A stretch of DNA of 39,894 nucleotides from Acidobacteriota bacterium. Its GTDB lineage: Bacteria > Acidobacteriota > Terriglobia > JAJPHL01 > JAPKYU01. The stretch covers positions 1-39,894 of the forward strand of contig JAPKYU010000127.1 of the NCBI GenBank assembly GCA_026394175.1, given 5' to 3'. Below are positions 23,901-30,899 of this stretch, one piece after another (the first letter of the stretch is position 1; every line of letters begins with the position of its first letter). A program made the position numbers and the translations under genes. The notes beneath the pieces are model-generated. The model was not told the origin of the DNA and made no database searches. It worked only from the letters and a program-made list of their open reading frames with translations.

Positions 23901-24806
23901 ATGCAGCTCGGATTCATCGGACTGGGCATCATGGGCATGCGGATGGCGCGGCGCCTGCTTCAGGCCGGCCATTCGCTCGCTGTTTACAGCCATAGCAGGG
24001 CCAAGGCCGAACAGCTTGGCGCCGAGGGCGCGCAGGTTGCGTGGTCTCCGGCCGAGCTGGCCTCGCGCTGCGACCTGGTTTTTCTGATGGTCGGCAACAC
24101 CGAGCACATGCGGGAAACGACAGTCGGCGCCAACGGCCTGGTGCAGGGGATTCGCGCGGGATCGGTGGTGGTGGATTCGAGCACCGTATTGCCGTCGGCC
24201 AGCCGGGGGGTGGCCGCCGAGTTTGCCGCCAAGGGGGCGGAATTCCTGGACGCGCCCTGCACCGGCAGCAAGGCGGGCGCCGAGGCCGGCAACCTCACCT
24301 TCATGATCGGCGGCAACAGCGAGGTGTTCGAGCGCGTCCGCGAGTACTTCCTCCCCATGGGCAAGAAGCTGTATTACGTCGGCGGCAACGGCATGGGGCT
24401 GCACGCCAAGCTTTCGCAGAACCTGCTGCTGGCGCTCACCTACCAGGGCGCCTGCGAGGCCTTCGTGCTGGCGGCCAAGGCCGGCGTCCCGCCCGAGTTG
24501 ATGTATGACATCATCCAGAACAGCGCGGCCAGGGTCGGCATCATGGAGTACAAGAAGAACGCGATCTTTCAGGGCGACTGGTCCACCAACTTCTCGCTGA
24601 AGTGGATGCACAAGGACATGTCGCTGATGCTGGAGTCGGGCCGGGAACTGGGCGTACCGCTGCCGGCGGCCGCCCTGGTGCGCGAGTTGTTCGGGGCCTC
24701 GATCGCCCGCGGCCATGCCGACGACGATTACGCTTCGGCCATCACGCTCATTGAAGACTGGGCCGGAGCGCAGGTGCGCGTGAAGGAACCGGGCGCGGGC
24801 GATTAG
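23901..24806 (+). CDS. Beta-hydroxyacid dehydrogenase (glyoxylate/tartronate-semialdehyde reductase-like)
   Basis: 301 residues. NAD(P) motif GFIGLGIMG at 4-12, substrate loop DAPCTGSKAGAEAG at 118-131, and the catalytic Lys170 in GLHAKLSQNLLLA. The GSKxxAE form of the substrate loop is closer to GLYR-type glyoxylate/succinic-semialdehyde reductases than to classic GarR (SGG), so either substrate fits. In this operon it would reduce glyoxylate or tartronate semialdehyde next to hydroxypyruvate reductase and glycerate kinase. The ATG has TGGAGAAGC upstream, partly made from repeat tract K. Confidence 0.92.
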   Translation: MQLGFIGLGIMGMRMARRLLQAGHSLAVYSHSRAKAEQLGAEGAQVAWSPAELASRCDLVFLMVGNTEHMRETTVGANGLVQGIRAGSVVVDSSTVLPSASRGVAAEFAAKGAEFLDAPCTGSKAGAEAGNLTFMIGGNSEVFERVREYFLPMGKKLYYVGGNGMGLHAKLSQNLLLALTYQGACEAFVLAAKAGVPPELMYDIIQNSAARVGIMEYKKNAIFQGDWSTNFSLKWMHKDMSLMLESGRELGVPLPAAALVRELFGASIARGHADDDYASAITLIEDWAGAQVRVKEPGAGD

Positions 24807-24810
24807 TTCC

Positions 24811-24978
24811 GGGCTGTAGGCTGTAGACTGTGGGCCGTAGGTTGTGGACTGCAAGCAAGGATTCCGCTACCGTTGGGGGAGCATCCCTTCTGATCGGTTA
24901 CTCGGAGGCCCGCTCACCCTGGCTTCTGTTCCGGCCGCCTCACAGCCCACAGTCTACCGTTTGCAGCCTACACTGCAG
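24811..24978. repeat. Heptamer repeat tract L (unit CCYACAG, widely spaced inverted arms)
   Basis: Left arm CTGTAGG CTGTAGA CTGTGGG CCGTAGG TTGTGGA (24814-24848). Right arm, degenerate, TCACAG CCCACAG TCTACCG TTTGCAG CCTACAC (24940-24972). The loop of about 85 bases has no recognised content. It starts five bases after the dehydrogenase stop. Confidence 0.85.
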
Positions 24979-25012
24979 CGTGCATAGGCATACATCTGCT
25001 TCCCATTTGGTG

Positions 25013-25018
25013 TAGAAT
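25013..25018 (+). promoter_or_regulatory. Probable -10 box of the PilZ gene
   Basis: TAGAAT, about 40 bases before the chosen ATG (25059). The first in-frame ATG (25017) lies inside this box and so cannot be the start if the promoter is real. No good -35 is visible. Confidence 0.4.
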
Positions 25019-25058
25019 GCGCACGGGTCCCCAGGGTTACTCTTCGCACGGGGGGCAT

Positions 25059-25730
25059 ATGACGGGGCCGGAGCAGTTTGATTTCGTCGCCTTTGGCGAG
25101 AGCTTACGTGGGCTGCCGCGCCAGGAACAGCGCGATCGGGTGCAGGCCGAGATGGCGCGGATGCAAGGCATGGTGGTCCGCGAGCCGAGCCTGAAGTTCA
25201 GGCAGCAACTCTACCTGCGTCGGTTGGAACGGCTCAGCCGCTTCATGGCGGGGGAGGAAGTGGCGATAGAGTTGACGCCGACGGAGATCGAAGCCTACGC
25301 GCTGATTGCCACCCCCCTTGCGGAAGAGCCGCGAGCGGCGACCGCCGCCGCTGCTGCGCACCACAGCGCGGCGCCGAGCGCGCCAATCGCTCCCCCGGCG
25401 GCTCCTTTGGCGGCCCCGGCAGCCGGCGAAGCCCCGTCGCTGGGGGCCGAGCGGCGGAAGGCGCGCCGCATCCAGATGCGCACCCGGGCCCGCATTCGCC
25501 GCGAGTCCGACGGCAGCGCCGAAGTGCTGGAGCCGGTCAACGTGTCGCGCGGCGGGATCGGCTTCCGCAGCAGCCGCCTCTATGCGCTGCACGAGAAGAT
25601 AACAGTCAACATGCACTATCAGCCGGAGCAGCCGGAGACCGCCATGATCCACTCGCGCGGCATGATCGTGCGGGCGGTTGCCGAGACCGGAACGCAGTTG
25701 TATTCCTACGGCGTCAAATTCCTGGATTAA
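25059..25730 (+). CDS. PilZ-domain protein (c-di-GMP-binding type)
   Basis: 223 residues. An N-terminal helical region (MARMQGMVVREPSLKFRQQL), an Ala/Pro linker at about 95-135, and a C-terminal PilZ domain. The PilZ signatures are present: ERRKARRIQMRTRARI (R-x3-R type) and VNVSRGGIGF (D/N-x-S-x2-G), and it ends YSYGVKFLD. PilZ domains bind cyclic di-GMP and relay it to motility, exopolysaccharide or regulation. The start at 25059 has a G-run upstream; the longer start at 25017 overlaps a -10 box. Stands alone. Confidence 0.9.
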   Translation: MTGPEQFDFVAFGESLRGLPRQEQRDRVQAEMARMQGMVVREPSLKFRQQLYLRRLERLSRFMAGEEVAIELTPTEIEAYALIATPLAEEPRAATAAAAAHHSAAPSAPIAPPAAPLAAPAAGEAPSLGAERRKARRIQMRTRARIRRESDGSAEVLEPVNVSRGGIGFRSSRLYALHEKITVNMHYQPEQPETAMIHSRGMIVRAVAETGTQLYSYGVKFLD

Positions 25731-25840
25731 AACAATAAGCCGCGACCGGGTGGCCGCTGATCAGGACCAGGCCGGCGGATGCGGAGCGGGCGGAAATGCC
25801 GCTTGCGCCTCCCTGTCCTCCGCAGACCGCCGGGGACCAT

Positions 25841-25945
25841 TCAGGAGAGTTTTGCGAGAAGCAACCCGGCAGCCACTGCAAAGATGCTTATCGTCGCTGC
25901 CACAATGAGCGCCCTTTCCAAAAGCCCCACAAAGATGCGAATCAC
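25841..25945 (-). CDS. Possible 34-residue single-helix membrane peptide
   Basis: A GTG at 25945 with GGAGG four bases upstream encodes 34 residues, almost all one membrane helix: IRIFVGLLERALIVAATISI then FAVAAGLLLAKLS. Good ribosome site and hydrophobicity, but length alone makes this uncertain. It is in the 484-base gap between the PilZ and nadE genes; apart from repeat tract P, the rest of that gap (25731-25840 and 26045-26214) shows nothing I recognise. Confidence 0.4.
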   Translation of the reverse strand: MIRIFVGLLERALIVAATISIFAVAAGLLLAKLS

Positions 25946-26005
25946 TTGGCCTCCCTGTTGGCGCTTTGTGGCGCTTGCAGACGCGCTTGGTTAGTAGAGG
26001 GACCA

Positions 26006-26044
26006 GAGGTAGGTATTTGGTATACGGTACGTAGGTACCAGTGT
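26006..26044. repeat. Heptamer-like repeat tract P (unit GGTATAC, degenerate, single arm)
   Basis: GGTATTT GGTATAC GGTACGT then AGGTACC show a GGTA word every seven bases. No inverted arm. Weaker than the other tracts but same period. Confidence 0.6.
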
Positions 26045-26214
26045 AGTCTCTCGCGGATACCTTTACAGCGATGGCAATTTCGGATTGCGACGCGCTGCAA
26101 AGCCAACTGCGAGACACGACAACTGCCTACGGCTTGACCAAACGGCGGGCGCGGCCGCCCAGGACCAGGTATTCGGCTCGGCCCGATGATCCCGGCACAA
26201 GGCCAGCCTCCGGC

Positions 26215-27870
26215 CTATTCCGAAAACCGCTGGGCGATGGGGAAGCGGCGGCCAATGCCGAAGGCCTTCGACGTGACCTTCAAGCCCGGCGCCGCCTGCT
26301 GTCTCTTATACTCGTTGCGGTCCACCCGGCTGCAGATCTCCCGCACCAGCTCCAACGGCAGGTTCTGGCTTTCGGCGATTTCGGCGGGCGACTGGAAATC
26401 CTCGACATAGCCCTTCAGGATGCCGTCCAGCACGTCGTAAGGGGGCAGGAAATCCGTGTCTTTCTGGTCGGGACGCAGCTCGGCCGAGGGCGGCTTGGCG
26501 AACACCCGCTCGGAAATCGCGCCGCGGCAGTAGCCGGGCCGGTTGGCGATGCGCGACAGGTCGTAGACCAGCGTCTTGGGGATGTCGGCGATGACCGCCA
26601 GGCCGCCGGCCATGTCGCCATACAGCGTGGAGTAGCCCACCGCCAGCTCGCTCTTATTCCCCGTGCTCAGGACCAGGGCGCCGAACTTGTTCGACAGCGC
26701 CATCAGGATGTTGCCGCGGATGCGCGCCTGAATGTTTTCTTCGGTGACGTCGGCGGGCAGTCCTTCGAACACCGGCTGGAGCCCGTCGAGATAGGCGCGC
26801 CAGGTGGCGGTGATTTCGACGACTTCGAAGCGGATGCCCAGGGCTGCGGCCAGCGCCCGCGCGTCCTCCAGGCTGGCGGGCGAGGAATACGGCCCGGGCA
26901 TGCCCACCCCGGTGACGTTCTCAGCGCCCAGCGCGCCCACGGCGATGCAGGCCACCAGTGACGAGTCAATGCCCCCGCTCAGGCCGACCAGCGTTTTGAG
27001 GAAACCGCACTTGCGCACGTAATCGCGGGTGCCGAGCAGCAGGGCGCGATAGACGGCCTCGTTCTCGTCGGCGAACCACGGGTGCATATCCCCTTCGGCG
27101 GTGGCTGTGTCGTAGAAGACCAGGTCTTCCTCGAAGGAGAGGGCGCGGGCACGGACCGTTCCCTCGGCATCGACCACGGCGCTGGAGCCGTCGAACACCA
27201 GGCCGTCGTTGCCGCCCACCTGGTTCACCAGAACCACCGGGACGCGGTGGCGCCGGGCCAGCGCCTCCGGCATGCGCTGGCGCAGCGTGGGCTTGCCGAC
27301 CCAGTACGGCGACGAGGAGATATTAATGATGAAGTCGGCGCCCTGCGTCATCAGCTCTTCGACCGGGTCGCGGCGGTAGAGGCGCTTGTGCCAGAAGCCC
27401 TTGTCGTTCCAGATGTCCTCGCAGATGGTAAGCGCCATCTTTCGCCCGCAGAAGGGAACCACCGACTGGCTTTCGGCGGGGGCGAAGTGGCGTATCTCGT
27501 CGAAGACGTCGTAATTGGGCAGCAGCATTTTGCGCTGCACGAAGCGGACGCCGCCGCCAGCCAGCAGCGCGGCGTAGTTGGCGGCGGCGCGGCCGGTCTC
27601 CGCTTCGGCCCGCCCGGCGTAGCCGCAGACCATGTCGATGCCCAACTCGCCGCCGGCGCCGGCCAGCCGCTGCAGCTCGTCCTCGTTGCGGCGCAAAAAC
27701 GCCGGCTTTTCGATCAGGTCGCGCGGAGGATAGCCGCACAGCGCCAGCTCCGGAAAAATGATCAGCCCGGCTCCGGCGGCTTTCGCCCGGCGGGCGTACT
27801 CGATCATCTTGTCGGCGTTTCCCGCCAGGTCGCCGACGGTCGGATTGATCTGTCCCAGCGCCAGCTTCAC
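26215..27870 (-). CDS. nadE: Glutamine-dependent NAD+ synthetase
   Basis: 551 residues. N-terminal nitrilase-type glutaminase with the catalytic triad Glu41 (IIFPELALCGYPPRDL), Lys114 (QRKMLLPNYDVFDE) and Cys150 (LTICEDIW). C-terminal ammonia-dependent synthetase with the PP-loop SGGIDS at 298-303, LSTGNKSELAVGYSTLYGDM and SAELRPDQKDTDFLPPYDVL. It amidates nicotinic-acid adenine dinucleotide to NAD+ using glutamine nitrogen and ATP. The GTG at 27870 is chosen because VKLALGQINP is the normal beginning; TATAAT ends six bases upstream, so the mRNA is probably leaderless. Stands alone. Confidence 0.96.
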   Translation of the reverse strand: MKLALGQINPTVGDLAGNADKMIEYARRAKAAGAGLIIFPELALCGYPPRDLIEKPAFLRRNEDELQRLAGAGGELGIDMVCGYAGRAEAETGRAAANYAALLAGGGVRFVQRKMLLPNYDVFDEIRHFAPAESQSVVPFCGRKMALTICEDIWNDKGFWHKRLYRRDPVEELMTQGADFIINISSSPYWVGKPTLRQRMPEALARRHRVPVVLVNQVGGNDGLVFDGSSAVVDAEGTVRARALSFEEDLVFYDTATAEGDMHPWFADENEAVYRALLLGTRDYVRKCGFLKTLVGLSGGIDSSLVACIAVGALGAENVTGVGMPGPYSSPASLEDARALAAALGIRFEVVEITATWRAYLDGLQPVFEGLPADVTEENIQARIRGNILMALSNKFGALVLSTGNKSELAVGYSTLYGDMAGGLAVIADIPKTLVYDLSRIANRPGYCRGAISERVFAKPPSAELRPDQKDTDFLPPYDVLDGILKGYVEDFQSPAEIAESQNLPLELVREICSRVDRNEYKRQQAAPGLKVTSKAFGIGRRFPIAQRFSE

Positions 27871-27876
27871 GGTTTC

Positions 27877-27882
27877 ATTATA
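27877..27882 (-). promoter_or_regulatory. -10 box directly before nadE
   Basis: Minus-strand TATAAT six bases from the GTG start, implying transcription starts at or next to the start codon. No clear -35. Confidence 0.5.
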
Positions 27883-27917
27883 CGGGTGCGGGCGGGTTTG
27901 GCGCACCCGGACCCAAA

Positions 27918-28083
27918 ATTCACCACGGATCCCGCAGGGCGGGACGGATGAACACGGATAGCCACCGAATGGCAGCCCCGGCTGAAGTCGGGAATCCGCG
28001 TGAATCCGCGTAATCCGCGGATTGGGTTCCGGCTTCCCGGGTCCGTGTCATCCGTCCCGTCCTGCGGGATCCGTGGTGAATAG
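27918..28083. repeat. Long inverted repeat tract M (CACGGAT/AATCCGCG words)
   Basis: Left arm 27918-27959 and right arm 28041-28083 are near-perfect complements (ATTCACCACGGATCCCGCAG start). The loop contains AATCCGC three times at 9-10-base steps. The spacing is longer than 7 bases, so it is a relative of the heptamer tracts rather than a true one. It lies between the URO-D-like gene stop and nadE. Confidence 0.85.
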
Positions 28084-28089
28084 TCCGGT

Positions 28090-29127
28090 TCAGTCCGCGC
28101 TGGCCAGACTGCGCGCGGCATCGATCATGGCCAGAACGTTGCCGTCGGGCGTCCCGTGATCCATGTTGATCGAGCAGACGCCCACGCGCTCGGTTCGACC
28201 GGCGGCGGCCAGCAGTTGTTCCGTGTCCTTGCGAACCTCGCCGGCGGTCGATTGCAGCATGCGGACCGGGCTCAGGCGCAGGTTCAGAAAAGCGCGGGGC
28301 AGCGCCCTGCTGCAGGCGGCCACGTCCGATCCCCAGCCCACGTCATAGAAGACCGCGCCCGTCTCGGCGTACGCTTCGGCGAAGAGGTGCAGGTTCCCGC
28401 CGCAATGGTGGATGCCGTAAGGGCGCAGTTGATTGGCCAGGCGGCATTCGTATGGCAGCAAGGTCTTTCGGAATAGCGCCGGAGAGATCATCTGAACGGC
28501 GCAGTTCGCGTGGACAAAGGTGGTCGGGTCCACGTGCAGAATCGAGCGATTCACAGCCACCGACGCCGTCCCCGTCCGCGACCGCACATAGCTTGCCACG
28601 CGCGCCTGGGTTTCGCTGATCACCGAAAGAAGGTGGCCGGCAAGCTCTGGGTCTTCGACCAGGTCGAGGAAAAACTGCTGGCCGCGGAGATGCAAGGCGG
28701 TGGTTAGGAGGCCGTCGATGTTGAAGTCGCCCACGACGTGGCCGAATTCCTTTTGCAGCCAGTCCATATCGGCGATGAGCCGATCCATCGGCCAGGTGCG
28801 CTCGATGTCGGGCACGCGCAAGGCCAGGGCCTGTTCGCGGCTGAGATCGGCGGGCACGGGCCACGGCGCATCGTGCTCGCTGAAGCGGATTTCCACCCCC
28901 AGCAGCGCGGGCACCACAAAGCCTCCGGCCACATGCTGCGAGCCCACCACGGGCCGCGGGCCGGGATTCGGTTCGCCGATTCCGAAGCGCTCGTAAAGCG
29001 CCCGGCGCATGGCCAGGTCGTTCTTGATCCTGGCCTTGCGGTCAAAATAGAACGGCTGATCAAAGGAAATCCCGTAGTTCCGAAACCACCAGTTGGGGTT
29101 GAAGACCACTTCGACGCTTACCGGCAC
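28090..29127 (-). CDS. Uroporphyrinogen decarboxylase-like (URO-D superfamily) protein
   Basis: About 345 residues from a GTG at 29127. EVVFNPNWWFRNYGISFDQP and the TIM-barrel motifs GDFNIDGLLTTALHLRGQQF, IHHCGGNLHLFAEAYAETGA and VFYDVGWGSDVAACSRALPR place it in the URO-D/corrinoid-methyltransferase superfamily. The H-x-C-G segment is a zinc-site feature of the MtaA/CmuA-like methyltransferases, not of haem URO-D, and no haem genes are near. I infer a methyl-transfer or unknown role. No ribosome site is evident, so the start is uncertain; the first 40 residues of the longer frame to 29247 are repeat-derived. Confidence 0.8.
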   Translation of the reverse strand: MPVSVEVVFNPNWWFRNYGISFDQPFYFDRKARIKNDLAMRRALYERFGIGEPNPGPRPVVGSQHVAGGFVVPALLGVEIRFSEHDAPWPVPADLSREQALALRVPDIERTWPMDRLIADMDWLQKEFGHVVGDFNIDGLLTTALHLRGQQFFLDLVEDPELAGHLLSVISETQARVASYVRSRTGTASVAVNRSILHVDPTTFVHANCAVQMISPALFRKTLLPYECRLANQLRPYGIHHCGGNLHLFAEAYAETGAVFYDVGWGSDVAACSRALPRAFLNLRLSPVRMLQSTAGEVRKDTEQLLAAAGRTERVGVCSINMDHGTPDGNVLAMIDAARSLASAD

Positions 29128-29205
29128 GATAACAAGAATAGCAGCGGTGGGCAAACAGGCGGCCGAAGAAAAGACGGTTGGATGTATATTGAGAGGCCGC
29201 CATGC

Positions 29206-29288
29206 ATTCACCACAAAGCCACAAAGAACACAAAGTCCACAAAACAATCTTTCTTTGGGAACTTCGTACCTTTGTGTCTTTGTGGTTG
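29206..29288. repeat. Inverted repeat tract N (unit CCACAAAG, period about 8-9)
   Basis: Left arm ACCACAAAG CCACAAAG AACACAAAG TCCACAAA (29211-29243). Right arm CCTTTGTGTCTTTGTGGT (29269-29286), complementary. It occupies part of the 360-base divergent gap between the URO-D-like and Gfo/Idh/MocA genes. The remainder (29289-29487) has a signal-like frame (ALIALVAVGLQAGEI) with no ribosome site, probably chance or a remnant. Confidence 0.8.
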
Positions 29289-29487
29289 AGAGCTGCGCTC
29301 ATAGCGCTGGTCGCTGTCGGGTTGCAGGCGGGCGAAATCCGCCTGGGCCTCGAGCCGGACCTGTGGCAGAAGCGGATCTCCAACACCGGCGGGGTGGCGG
29401 AAGCGGCAGCGCCCGCTACTTCGACTTTTCGATTGAGTTTGTTTTCTGAGAGAAACGCGTGTCATGGCGACCTTTAGGAGGAACGCT

Positions 29488-30804
29488 ATGTATCCAAACG
29501 ATGGAATCTTGCGGAGAGATGTTTTCAAGGGCGTAGGCGCGGTCTTCACGGCCTCGCTGTTCACCGGCAAAATCAGAGGCGCCAACGACCGCGTGGCCGT
29601 GGGCTTCATCGGGCTCGGAGCCATGGGCTCCGGCAATCTCGGGTACGCGATGAAGGTGCCGGAGGCGCAGCCGGTCGCGGTCTGCGACGTGTACCAGCCG
29701 CACCTGGAACGCGCCGTGGAAGCGGCGCGCAAGCGCGATGTCCAGGTGAAAGCGGTCAAAGACTTCCGCGAAATCATCGCCGACAGGTCGATCGACGCCG
29801 TCTGCATCTCCACGCCCGACCACTGGCACGCCTACATGGCCGTGGAAGCCTGTAAAGCCGGTAAGGACGTGTTCGTCGAAAAGCCCGCCAGCAAAGGCGT
29901 CGAAGAAGGGCTGAAGATGGTGCAGGCGGCCCGCAAGTACAACCGCGTGGTCCAGGCCGGCACCATGCAGCGCTCCGGCGGCTATTTCCAGAAAGCCGCG
30001 GAGATCGTCAAGAGCGGCGCCATCGGCGACATCACCTTCTGCCATGCCTTTCAGAGCGGACGGACCAGCAGGAAGGGCTTCGGCAATCCACCCGACAGCG
30101 ACCCGCCCGCGGGTCTCGATTGGGACATGTGGCTCGGCCCCGCGCCCAAGGTGCCATTTAATGCCAACCGCTGGGGTGTCAAAACGGCAGGATTCCCCAC
30201 GTTCCGCTATTTCTGGGATTATGCGGGCGGGGCAATGACCGACTGGGGCGTGCACCTGATTGATCCGCTCCACCAGTGTTTCAACGACGTGATGCCCCTC
30301 GCCATTTCGGCCAATGGCAGCAAGTTCTATGTGCAGGACAACCGCGACACTCCCGATACCTTGCTGGCCACCTTCCGCTACCCGAATTTCCTCGCCAGTT
30401 ACGAGAGCCGCACCTGCAACCCGATGCCGATGTTCGGGCCGCATGGTTCCGGCACCTCGATCCATGGAACTGAAGGCACGATCATCGTCCTTCGGCGCGG
30501 CTGTTGGGTGATCCCCAACGAGAAATCCAGCCTGGCCCCCGCGACCTGGGAAAAAGATCCGGCGATGAGCGAGATGAACGTGCCGCACTGGAAGAATTTC
30601 ATCGCCTGCATCAAGTCGCGCGAAAAACCGATCAGCGACATCGAGACGTGTGTCCGCTCCTCGACAGTCTGCCTGCTCGCCAACCTGTCGATGCGCTACA
30701 AGTCATGGCTGGATTGGGATGAGAAAAACTGGACGGTGGCGCAGGACGCGGTCAAACCACATCTGAAAGTCCCTTACCGCAGCCCCTGGAAGCTGAAAGT
30801 GTGA
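29488..30804 (+). CDS. Tat-exported Gfo/Idh/MocA family oxidoreductase
   Basis: 438 residues. The N-terminus ILRRDVFKGVGAVFTASLFT is a twin-arginine signal. Rossmann motif GFIGLGAMG at 39-47, the family EKP at 131-133 (FVEKPASKGVEEGL), and the sugar-binding part with WLGPAPKVPFNANRW and YAGGAMTDWGVHLIDPLHQC. Such periplasmic Gfo/Idh enzymes act on sugars or inositols with a tightly bound NAD(P). The ATG has TAGGAGG six bases upstream. Upstream of a sulfatase on the same strand, so sugar or sulfated-glycan metabolism is inferred. Substrate unknown. Confidence 0.93.
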   Translation: MYPNDGILRRDVFKGVGAVFTASLFTGKIRGANDRVAVGFIGLGAMGSGNLGYAMKVPEAQPVAVCDVYQPHLERAVEAARKRDVQVKAVKDFREIIADRSIDAVCISTPDHWHAYMAVEACKAGKDVFVEKPASKGVEEGLKMVQAARKYNRVVQAGTMQRSGGYFQKAAEIVKSGAIGDITFCHAFQSGRTSRKGFGNPPDSDPPAGLDWDMWLGPAPKVPFNANRWGVKTAGFPTFRYFWDYAGGAMTDWGVHLIDPLHQCFNDVMPLAISANGSKFYVQDNRDTPDTLLATFRYPNFLASYESRTCNPMPMFGPHGSGTSIHGTEGTIIVLRRGCWVIPNEKSSLAPATWEKDPAMSEMNVPHWKNFIACIKSREKPISDIETCVRSSTVCLLANLSMRYKSWLDWDEKNWTVAQDAVKPHLKVPYRSPWKLKV

Positions 30805-30899
30805 TCGCCCGATATGTGTGCCGCCGGCTTTTGTGATTGCCCAGGACCTTGGCCCTTGAATGGCGTGGTACACTTCCAGGCGCAGGAAGGGACCGCGCC

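Noticed and set aside
2502-24978. Tandem tracts considered as CRISPR arrays
   Set aside because: Units are 7 bases with no spacers; there are no cas genes; arms are inverted.
29202-29477. Plus-strand frame with a signal-like ALIALVAVGLQAG segment
   Set aside because: The start lies inside repeat tract N, there is no ribosome site, and the frame ends just before the Gfo gene; at best a remnant.
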